DNA of 57,037 bases from Oscillospiraceae bacterium (GTDB lineage: Bacteria > Bacillota > Clostridia > Oscillospirales > Oscillospiraceae): assembly GCA_015068125.1 (NCBI GenBank), contig SVLD01000010.1:1-57037 (forward strand), read 5' to 3'. Below are positions 51,765 to 57,037 of the stretch, in pieces. A program made the translations under genes and the position numbers. The notes below the pieces were generated by a model. That model did not search any database, was not told where the DNA came from, and saw only the letters and a program-made list of their open reading frames with translations. The first letter of the stretch is position 1. Each line of letters begins with the position of its first letter.

Positions 51765-52475
51765 TTACAGCGGAGATTGTTTCATTTTCGCGTAGCGCCG
51801 GGGGTACTGCGGCGGTGTGTGAGATACTTTTCGCAGCACGATGACGGAATGCTGTGCGCCGTCAATGGAAAAATCCCGGATCGTTTCCAGTTTCAGACCC
51901 AGCTTCTTCACGGCGCCTTTGGCTTCCTCCAGCTCTTCTCTGGCGGCGGAGCCCTTCATCGCCAGCACGGCGCCGCCGACCTTAACAAAGGGTGCGGTGA
52001 GCTCCAGCAGGATATTCAGCCGGGCAACAGCCCGGGATGTGGCATAATCGAACTGCTCCCGATACTTAGGGACAGCCTCTTCAGCTCGTGCGGTGACGCA
52101 GGCAGCGGTGATTCCCAGCGTGGGCAGGATCTCTTCCAGCCACTTGACCCGCTTACCGAGGCTGTCCAGCAATGTCACACGGGCATCCTTTGATGCAATG
52201 GCGATGGGCACACCGGGAAATCCGGCGCCACAGCCCACGTCGATTACGGTTTTACTCTTCAGATCTGCTGCGGCGAGAACGCTCAGGCTGTCCAGAAGGT
52301 GCAATTTGGCCACCAGCTCCGGCTCGGTGATGGCGGTGAGGTTCATAACCTCATTCTGCTTGATCACCGCCTGTCCGAAGGCACAAAGCGTATCGATCTG
52401 TTCATCGGTCAGGGAAATACCAAGCTCCGGCAGACCTTCACACAGACTTTTGCGCATTTTTTCCATATCAGCCAC
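51765..52475 (-). CDS. rsmG: 16S rRNA (guanine-527-N7) methyltransferase RsmG
   Basis: Predicted 236 residues. The Rossmann SAM site VIDVGCGAGFPGVPIA, the LLDSLGKRVKWLEE segment and SRAVARL are the RsmG hallmarks. It methylates G527 of 16S rRNA; loss gives low-level streptomycin resistance in known bacteria. A GTG start at 52475 with AGGTGGA upstream fits better than the ATG at 52466, and it overlaps the DUF3810 stop, so the two are coupled. Its place beside dnaA is ancestral in Firmicutes. Confidence 0.95.
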   Translation of the reverse strand: MADMEKMRKSLCEGLPELGISLTDEQIDTLCAFGQAVIKQNEVMNLTAITEPELVAKLHLLDSLSVLAAADLKSKTVIDVGCGAGFPGVPIAIASKDARVTLLDSLGKRVKWLEEILPTLGITAACVTARAEEAVPKYREQFDYATSRAVARLNILLELTAPFVKVGGAVLAMKGSAAREELEEAKGAVKKLGLKLETIRDFSIDGAQHSVIVLRKVSHTPPQYPRRYAKMKQSPL

Positions 52476-53628
52476 CCAGATCCACCTGATTTTTGTCCAG
52501 AGGATCGAATTGCTCCTCTTCTTCTTGATGCTCGGGCAGGTAGATCTCTTGAATATGCCAGCTCACCAGCAGGTCACAGACCTCGCTGTAGGATTTGGTG
52601 CCGCTCTCGTCGCCGCTTACCTTAATATAGGTATCGTTCACGGAATTGGCCAGATCCGAGGCATTATCGTCCATGTTGGCTGCGTAGAATGCCTTGTAGT
52701 CATTCAGGTCGGACATCAGCGTGTCGTTGATGCCGGCATAAATATTGCTTGCGGCATTATCCGCGGCGGTGGTACCGACGCTGATCAGAGCATTATAGCA
52801 GTAGCGGAAAGCCATGAAATATCCGGAATACTGGAACACGGGGTCGGAATGGACACGGCAGGACAGGAATGCTGCCAGATTGGCATCCCGTTCCATGCTG
52901 ATGCACATCCGGTGTGCCATTTCGTGGCACATGGTAAAGGGGATGCTGACCACGGGAATGTTGGGGTTGACAGCGGCCTCGCCGGTTATGGGCATGGTAA
53001 TGCCGGCAATACCCATAGAGGTGTACATATCTGCCCAGCCCAGCTCCTTCACCGGAACGGTGGAGCCGGCAAAAACGGGGAAGGAATATTCATAAGTCAG
53101 TGTTTGGTAGCCTTCGCCGGCGGCCTCGGCCATTTCCCGGAAGGTGGGATAATCGGGCTTACCGTCGCTGTCGCGGGGGATCTGCAGGGAAAGCTCGTTG
53201 GCTTTGTCACGGAAATAGGTGGTAGCATTGGAAAGCTCCGTGACGCTGTAACTTCCGTCGGCAACGCTCAGGCGAATGTCGTCTGCCAGAGGGCCTGCGT
53301 AGTTATTCAGGCCGTACATGCCGGTATGCAGGGTGAAAAGCAGCGTACCGCCGGCCAGCACCCAGCCCAGCCACTGGAAGAAGTTCCACTTAAAGATGAT
53401 CATCAGCACTACGGAGGCGATGACGATGACGCCCAGCAGCACCACCAGCACCTGCCACAGGCAGAAGCTGACGCTGCCACTCCAATCGGCAAGGGTGGTT
53501 TGGATCAGACGGGAAAAATAAGGATAGATCATATCCACAAGGACGGTGTGGGTCTTACAGAACTCCGACAGCGCCCATGTCACCGCAGCCAAAATCGCCG
53601 CGGTCAGATATCCGCGCCAATATTTCAA
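52468..53628 (-). CDS. DUF3810 membrane protein with HExxH metallopeptidase motif
   Basis: Predicted 386 residues from a TTG start (53628) with AGGAGG eight bases upstream. Three hydrophobic segments lie in residues 1-110. A soluble domain follows with TMCHEMAHRMCISMERDANLAAF: the HExxH zinc motif and a downstream Glu (about 23 residues later in ERDAN) as in gluzincin-like peptidases. DUF3810 is a known family of uncharacterised proteins. The Asp/Glu-rich tail (EHQEEEEQFDPLDKNQ) is cytoplasmic or disordered. It is co-transcribed with rsmG, with no evident functional link. Confidence 0.8.
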   Translation of the reverse strand: MKYWRGYLTAAILAAVTWALSEFCKTHTVLVDMIYPYFSRLIQTTLADWSGSVSFCLWQVLVVLLGVIVIASVVLMIIFKWNFFQWLGWVLAGGTLLFTLHTGMYGLNNYAGPLADDIRLSVADGSYSVTELSNATTYFRDKANELSLQIPRDSDGKPDYPTFREMAEAAGEGYQTLTYEYSFPVFAGSTVPVKELGWADMYTSMGIAGITMPITGEAAVNPNIPVVSIPFTMCHEMAHRMCISMERDANLAAFLSCRVHSDPVFQYSGYFMAFRYCYNALISVGTTAADNAASNIYAGINDTLMSDLNDYKAFYAANMDDNASDLANSVNDTYIKVSGDESGTKSYSEVCDLLVSWHIQEIYLPEHQEEEEQFDPLDKNQVDLGG

Positions 53629-53677
53629 AGGAAGGACCTCCTTTATAGAAAAAGTAAAAAGGGCTATACCTTGTAAT

Positions 53678-53706
53678 AGTATAGCACATTTTTGATCGCT
53701 TGTCTG
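53678..53706 (-). promoter_or_regulatory. Promoter of DUF3810-rsmG
   Basis: Minus strand -35 CAGACA (53701-53706), 17-base spacer, -10 TATACT (53678-53683). Confidence 0.55.
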
Positions 53707-53790
53707 CCCCTATTTTTGAATTTTTCATAAATTCCGGCCATTAGGGGTATATTTCCCTTTGGTGATTTGCTTCAACCCGGCGCTTTACAG

Positions 53791-53823
53791 GAAAAGAACG
53801 CACAGGCAACTGCCTGCGCGTTC
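53791..53823 (-). terminator. Terminator of the 53.8-kb zinc-ribbon gene
   Basis: GAACGC(G/A)CAGGCA stem with its complement, then TTTTCC on the minus strand. Confidence 0.75.
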
Positions 53824-53840
53824 CGTAGCCATTATGGAAA

Positions 53841-54077
53841 TCAACCGTGGGCTCTTACCAGCTCGGCGTATTCGTCATACTCAAAGCCAAGGCAGGGATA
53901 TCCCTTGGGGCCCAGATAGCAATCACTATCCTCATAGCCGGGGTATCCGGATCTGCCATAGCGATACTTGCAATCTGAGCAGCTTCCGCCGAAATAGCGA
54001 ACATCTCTGCCGCAGCCCGGGCATGTAAAGGCAGTATCGGATACCTGTCTGCCACATTCGCCACATCTGATTAACAT
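53841..54077 (-). CDS. Small Cys-rich zinc-ribbon protein
   Basis: Predicted 78 residues. IRCGECGRQV...FTCPGCGRDV forms a zinc ribbon, followed by CSDCKYRYG and further Cys at DCYLG and YPCLGF, with many Gly and Tyr. It is likely soluble and metal-binding. No family is recognised beyond the ribbon. AAGGTAG precedes the ATG, and a consensus promoter lies upstream. It is divergent from perR. Confidence 0.7.
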   Translation of the reverse strand: MLIRCGECGRQVSDTAFTCPGCGRDVRYFGGSCSDCKYRYGRSGYPGYEDSDCYLGPKGYPCLGFEYDEYAELVRAHG

Positions 54078-54143
54078 ATTACTACCTTCCTTTATTCCAT
54101 AGTCAATACTTCAAAACAGCACATTTTGCAGTATTCTTCTTAA

Positions 54144-54172
54144 ATTATAGCAATTCGGTTTTGCGCTGTCAA
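54144..54172 (-). promoter_or_regulatory. Consensus promoter of the 53.8-kb gene
   Basis: Minus strand TTGACA (54167-54172), 17-base spacer, TATAAT (54144-54149). Confidence 0.85.
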
Positions 54173-54258
54173 CGGCTGCAGGGTTATAAAATGTTTACGA
54201 GGTGTTCTCTATGAAAAATCCGCTCTGAAAAAATTTTTCTAAATGCGAATAATTCCTA

Positions 54259-54316
54259 TTGACAAATTAAAACTCCTGTGTTATACTCAGTTTGTAAATA
54301 AGAACAATTCTTATTT
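54259..54316 (+). promoter_or_regulatory. perR operon promoter with Fur/PerR-type operator
   Basis: -35 TTGACA (54259-54264), 17-base spacer, -10 TATACT (54282-54287). Just downstream, 54296-54316 is a perfect inverted repeat, AAATAAGAA-caa-TTCTTATTT, of the size and AT content of a Per/Fur box. This suggests autoregulation. Confidence 0.8.
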
Positions 54317-54338
54317 AACTACTGACAGGAGGGCCGAA

Positions 54339-54749
54339 ATGGAAACAAAAACCAAACGCTTTCGAAAGCGCGACGCGATTTTGAACTGCGTCAAGGAAAC
54401 CACGGTACACCCTTCTGCCGATTGGGTCTATGCCCGGTTAAAGCCGGATATCTCCGACCTGTCGCTGGGTACCGTGTACCGCAACCTCTCTCTTTTTAAG
54501 GATCAGGGGCTCATCGTCAGCCTCGGTACAGTAAAAGGTGTGGAGCGGTTTGATGGGAATACAGACCCCCATGTTCACTTCATCTGCAACGGCTGCGGCT
54601 GTGTGCTGGACCTGCAGCAGATGGAATTACCCACAGCGCTAACCCAAGCCGCCGCGAATATCAGCGGTGCCAATGTGCAAAGCTGTCAGCTGACCTTCAC
54701 AGGTCTGTGCAGCGAATGTAAAAATCAAAATTTGGAGGAAGCAATATGA
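54339..54749 (+). CDS. perR: Fur-family peroxide regulator, PerR-like
   Basis: Predicted 136 residues. A winged HTH ([18 protein letters not shown]) is followed by the dimer/metal domain. [18 protein letters not shown] has the regulatory-site His pair and an Asp where Fur has Glu (B. subtilis PerR Asp104). CNGC and CSEC form the structural zinc site. PerR senses peroxide through iron-catalysed oxidation of a His. The genes that follow (rubredoxin, rubrerythrin, flavin reductase) are classical PerR targets in clostridia. The start at 54339 has AGGAGG; longer frames cross the promoter. Confidence 0.88.
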   Translation: METKTKRFRKRDAILNCVKETTVHPSADWVYARLKPDISDLSLGTVYRNLSLFKDQGLIVSLGTVKGVERFDGNTDPHVHFICNGCGCVLDLQQMELPTALTQAAANISGANVQSCQLTFTGLCSECKNQNLEEAI

Positions 54750-54862
54750 AAAAGTTTGTATGCAACGTCTGCGGTTACGTCTACGAGGGCGAAGAGCTCC
54801 CCGAGGATTACGAGTGCCCCCTGTGCGGCGTCGGCGCCGATCAGTTTGAAGAAGAAGCTTAA
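54746..54862 (+). CDS. Short rubredoxin (38 residues)
   Basis: The protein starts [20 protein letters not shown] and ends [17 protein letters not shown] (the two overlap by no residue except an intervening D). The two Cys pairs (CNVC, CPLC) make the single-iron site. At 38 residues it is shorter than typical rubredoxin (about 52), lacking much of the middle, but resembles the N-terminal rubredoxin domain of the rubrerythrin downstream. Its ATG overlaps the perR stop (ATGA). It likely shuttles electrons to the rubrerythrin. Confidence 0.85.
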   Translation: MKKFVCNVCGYVYEGEELPEDYECPLCGVGADQFEEEA

Positions 54863-54904
54863 TTTAAATCAAAAATAAAAAATTAAATTTTGGAGGATTA
54901 TATT

Positions 54905-55495
54905 ATGAAGAAGTTTGTTTGCCCCGTTTGCGGTTACGTTCACGAAGCAGAAGTCATGCCCGAAGGCTTTGTCTGCCCCATCTGCAAGGTTCCCGGCTCC
55001 AAGTTCAAGGTTCTGGAAGAGGGTAAGCTGGCTGCTGAGCACGAGTTCGGCATCTACGAGAAGACCGTGAAGAACAACCCCGACATCTCCGACGAGGACA
55101 AGGCATATATCCTGGAGCAGCTGATGGCTAACTTCCAGGGCGAGTGCAGCGAGGTCGGTATGTATCTGTGTATGGCCCGCATCGCCCACCGCGAGGGCTA
55201 CCCCGAGATCGGCCTGTACTGGGAGAAGGCCGCTTACGAAGAGGCAGAGCATGCGGCAAAGTTTGCTGAGCTGCTGGGCAGCACCCTGGAGCCCAACATG
55301 AAGGCCTCCACCAAGGAGAACCTGGCATGGCGCGTTGACTGCGAGTTCGGCGCAACCCAGGGTAAGTTCGATCTGGCATCCTGCGCCAAGAAGAACGGTC
55401 TGGACGCCATCCACGACACCGTCCACGAGATGGCTCGTGACGAGGCCCGCCATGGCAAGGCTCTGAAGGGCCTGCTGGAGCGCTACTTTCGCTGA
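54905..55495 (+). CDS. Reverse rubrerythrin (N-terminal rubredoxin, C-terminal diiron domain)
   Basis: Predicted 196 residues. The rubredoxin domain comes first (FVCPVCGYVHEAE...FVCPICKVPGSKF), then a ferritin-like four-helix diiron domain: GECSEVGMYL, YEEAEHAAKF, DCEFGATQGKF and HEMARDEARHGKAL carry the Glu and His ligands. This order is that of revRbr of Clostridium acetobutylicum, an NADH peroxidase/oxidase component induced by oxygen and controlled by PerR. The start at 54905 follows TGGAGG by eight bases. Confidence 0.95.
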   Translation: MKKFVCPVCGYVHEAEVMPEGFVCPICKVPGSKFKVLEEGKLAAEHEFGIYEKTVKNNPDISDEDKAYILEQLMANFQGECSEVGMYLCMARIAHREGYPEIGLYWEKAAYEEAEHAAKFAELLGSTLEPNMKASTKENLAWRVDCEFGATQGKFDLASCAKKNGLDAIHDTVHEMARDEARHGKALKGLLERYFR

Positions 55496-55511
55496 GCAGG
55501 AGAAACCTGCG

Positions 55512-55988
55512 ATCGATGCGCTTGCCACCCACAAACTGAGCTACGGCCTGTTTGTGCTGACAAGCGCGGATGATCATGACAACGGCTGTATCGCCAACAC
55601 CTGTTTCCAGGTGGCCAATGACCCCATGAAGCTGTGCATCAGCGTTCAGATGGGTAATCTGACCCGGGAAATTATCGAAAAGAGCGGTGTATTCAATGTC
55701 AGCGTGCTGACGGAGAGTGTTCCTTTTGAGACCATCCGCCATTTCGGTATGCAGTCCGGCAGAGATGTGGATAAGTTTGCGGGAGCCTATAAGACGGCGC
55801 GCAGTGCCAACGGCCTGCTGTACCTGACGGAGAACACCAACGCTATGTTCAGCTGTAAGGTGCTCCACAAGCAGGACATCGGAAGCCATATGCTCTTCGT
55901 CGCTGAGGTCACCGAGGCAAAGGTTCTGGGAAGCGATCCTTCCTGCACCTACGCCTACTACCACAAGGCTATCCGACCCAAGGTTTAA
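55512..55988 (+). CDS. Flavin reductase-like protein with an apparent ATC start
   Basis: Predicted about 158 residues. HKLSYGLFVLTS, DNGCIANTCFQVANDP, NLTREIIEKSGVFNVSVL and FGMQSGRDVDKF are the motifs of the FMN-binding flavin-reductase/flavoredoxin family, also found in high-molecular-weight rubredoxin. The frame is open back to 55467 but has no ATG, GTG or TTG before GTG 55554, which would remove the conserved HKLSYGLF. An ideal SD (AGGAG, 55498-55502) lies nine bases before ATC (55512), giving the usual N-terminal length. Either ATC is used, as in infC, or ATG was mutated or misread. It is the last gene of the PerR operon and probably passes electrons to rubredoxin or rubrerythrin. Confidence 0.75.
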   Translation: MDALATHKLSYGLFVLTSADDHDNGCIANTCFQVANDPMKLCISVQMGNLTREIIEKSGVFNVSVLTESVPFETIRHFGMQSGRDVDKFAGAYKTARSANGLLYLTENTNAMFSCKVLHKQDIGSHMLFVAEVTEAKVLGSDPSCTYAYYHKAIRPKV

Positions 55989-55998
55989 TTAAAAAATT

Positions 55999-56030
55999 CA
56001 GGGAGCGTTAGAGCGCTCCCTGATCTTTTT
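55999..56030. terminator. Terminator between the perR operon and the minus-strand small gene
   Basis: CAGGGAGCG-ttagag-CGCTCCCTG then ATCTTTTT on the plus strand. The last codons of the minus-strand gene overlap the stem. Confidence 0.8.
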
Positions 56031-56256
56031 CTTCCGGAAATTCCATGTGCATACAAGCAAGTAATGACAATCGTTGCAGCATCATTCTGCCTGCATCGGC
56101 GTAAGCATAGAGAAAATTACGGATACTGTTTTTACGTCCGTTGGCAAATTTGCAAAAATCTTCTCGATTGGCTTCAAAATCATGCTTCCACATTAGGTAA
56201 ATTGGATCCTTCTCTGCGATTTCGTACAGTTTTGCAAGACGCTCCATATCGGTCAT
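56008..56256 (-). CDS. Small helical protein of unknown function, divergent from HTH genes
   Basis: Predicted 82 residues from ATG 56256 (MTDMERLAKL), with AAAGGTAG upstream. It is rich in aromatic residues and helix-like (IYLMWKHDFEANREDF, SIRNFLYAYADAGRMMLQRL). No family is recognised. Base composition is more AT-rich than the core genome. It has a consensus promoter that shares an operator with the neighbouring HTH gene. Confidence 0.6.
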   Translation of the reverse strand: MTDMERLAKLYEIAEKDPIYLMWKHDFEANREDFCKFANGRKNSIRNFLYAYADAGRMMLQRLSLLACMHMEFPEEKDQGAL

Positions 56257-56293
56257 AATAACAGCTACCTTTCTCTTAATACGATATAATGTT

Positions 56294-56345
56294 ATTATAA
56301 GAATGAAAATGACTTGTGTCAATAGCGTTATGCTATTTACACAAG
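56294..56345. promoter_or_regulatory. Divergent promoter region with a large operator
   Basis: Minus strand TTGACA (56317-56322), 17-base spacer, TATAAT (56294-56299). An inverted repeat covers 56313-56345: CTTGTGTCAATAGC, 5-base centre, GCTATTTACACAAG (one mismatch in 14). It overlaps the minus -35 and lies between the two genes, as for a phage-type repressor. Confidence 0.75.
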
Positions 56346-56395
56346 GTTTATATACACTGCACTTCGACATAAAATATAAGCTAGAGGTGAGCAGT

Positions 56396-56623
56396 GTGAA
56401 AAAGGAATACAAAGATAAGTATGAAAAATTCGGTTTAAATGTTGTATATTACCGCAAGAAAAAGAAGCTGACCCAACTGCAGTTGGCAGAACTGGTCGAT
56501 GTAGACCGGAGTCACATCAGCGCAATTGAGTTAGGTAATGTAGGCGTGTCAATGGATGTGATTTTTAAGCTCAGTGAGGTCTTGGGAATCAATCCGAAAG
56601 ATTTATTTGAGTTTAGAGATTAA
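56396..56623 (+). CDS. XRE-family HTH regulator (Cro/CI type)
   Basis: Predicted 75 residues from GTG 56396, after AGAGGTGA. The HTH spans about residues 10-65: LNVVYYRKKKKLTQLQLAEL then VDVDRSHISAIELGNVGVSM, typical of the HTH_3 fold. It is probably the repressor that binds the operator just upstream. The longer frame to 56303 runs through the operator and is not used. Confidence 0.88.
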   Translation: MKKEYKDKYEKFGLNVVYYRKKKKLTQLQLAELVDVDRSHISAIELGNVGVSMDVIFKLSEVLGINPKDLFEFRD

Positions 56624-56637
56624 AGGAAGTGTATACT

Positions 56638-56838
56638 TTGATCAGCTATTCGCCATTGTGGAAAACTATGGAAGAAAAAGGAATCACGACATATACACTG
56701 ATCAATCAATATGGCATTAACCCCAGAACGATCCATAACTTAAAGCATAATAAATCCATTACTTTATACACGGTAGAAAGGCTGTGCAAAATATTGGATT
56801 GCCAAGCAGAGAGTGTTGTAGTTTTTATTGAGGAATAA
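56638..56838 (+). CDS. Second small HTH protein (Cro/YozG-like)
   Basis: Predicted 66 residues from TTG 56638, with AAGGAAG eight bases upstream; GTG 56629 is an alternative. The body ITTYTLINQYGINPRTIHNL, then KHNKSITLYTVERLCKILDC matches the HTH_26/YozG-type Cro family. It follows the first HTH after 14 bases and is likely co-transcribed. Paired small HTH genes are common in remnants of mobile elements. Confidence 0.82.
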   Translation: MISYSPLWKTMEEKGITTYTLINQYGINPRTIHNLKHNKSITLYTVERLCKILDCQAESVVVFIEE

Positions 56839-56840
56839 GT

Positions 56841-56867
56841 AAGGAGCGGCATATGCCGCTCCTTTTT
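56841..56867 (+). terminator. Terminator of the HTH pair
   Basis: AAGGAGCGGC-atat-GCCGCTCCTTTTT. Confidence 0.9.
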
Positions 56868-56873
56868 GCTGTG

Positions 56874-57037
56874 CAAATTTCAGTTTATCGCTCTGTTGTG
56901 ACAGAGGTCACGGCCCCCTCTGACGAGGGGGCTGTCATGCCGAATGGCATGACTGGGGGAGAGAACTCAAGGGATACCAGCAGTTTCTCTCCCTCCGCCC
57001 CTTCGGGGCACCTCCCTCGAGGGAGGTGCCCCGAAGG
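56874..57037 (-). repeat. Interspersed repeat, class B, copy 4, broken at the window edge
   Basis: It starts CAAATTTCAGTTTATCGCTC and follows the class B sequence until CACCTCCCTC, then turns into the reverse complement of what preceded it, giving a 38-bp perfect palindrome (57000-57037). Other copies have ATCAGAGGGAGGC there. Confidence 0.85.

Noticed and set aside
55467..55988. Programmed frameshift fusing rubrerythrin to flavin reductase
   Set aside because: The junction TTT-CGC-TGA offers no slippery run in the +1 direction, the rubrerythrin end (ERYFR) is normal, and an SD exists for separate initiation.

Overview
The window reads as a contig of about 57 kb from the chromosome of an anaerobic, spore-forming Clostridia member, most likely of the Oscillospiraceae/Ruminococcaceae type. 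This is inferred from a fairly GC-rich coding style, B. subtilis-like origin genes (dnaA-dnaN-yaaA-recF-gyrB-gyrA), spoIIE and pdaA, an NfnAB electron-bifurcating transhydrogenase, and a PerR/rubredoxin/reverse-rubrerythrin oxygen-defence operon. No genus can be fixed from the sequence alone. Both edges lie in repeats: the left edge is the first six codons of an IS30-type transposase, and the right edge is a perfect palindrome inside an interspersed repeat. This is what a repeat-limited assembly would give.

Layout. 0-8.3 kb: IS30 end and a giant surface adhesin (VWA head, about 12 FctA/pilin isopeptide repeats, sortase-like tail). 8.4-17.8 kb: MgtC-like protein, MFS transporter plus GH2 glycosidase, two zinc-ribbon/membrane proteins, a small membrane protein, tRNA-Met and tRNA-Glu, a GH3 glycosidase and DegV. 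18-28.3 kb: rpoD, lepA-hemW, aminotransferase, DnaQ-like exonuclease, CYTH protein, spoIIE and lexA. 28.5-36.4 kb: ferritin-like small protein, DUF1836-hflK-hflC, two parS sites followed by parA-parB, pspC, serS, an unknown gene and mscL. 36.8-41.4 kb: nfnA-nfnB, a membrane protein, bioY-pdaA. 41.7-53.6 kb: the origin cluster on the minus strand, DUF3810-rsmG, then dnaA-oriC-dnaN-yaaA-recF-gyrB-gyrA-rnhA-remB, with a DUF559 nuclease gene inserted between gyrB and gyrA. 53.8-57 kb: small zinc ribbon, perR-rubredoxin-rubrerythrin-flavin reductase, and a phage-like divergent cassette with two HTH proteins.

The most unusual thing is a set of roughly 70-220 bp intergenic repeats with several unrelated-looking cores (here called A, B, C, E and a mini form) that share the same roughly 23-bp inverted ends (core TTTATCGCTCTGTT). 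In several cases one end directly abuts a stop codon, and in some the other end abuts the next ribosome-binding site. The hairpin-hairpin-TGGGGGA module inside cores B and E also flanks, in inverted orientation, the AT-rich DUF559 endonuclease gene between gyrB and gyrA, and that gene takes its start and stop codons from the repeat. I propose these are non-autonomous and nuclease-carrying forms of one mobile system. This is inference from sequence layout, not a demonstrated mechanism.

Other points worth checking are a flavin-reductase gene whose only well-placed start codon is ATC, an SD-masking hairpin between bioY and pdaA, an SD/start-masking hairpin in the IS30 leader, and a GyrA with Ala at the Ser83-equivalent position.
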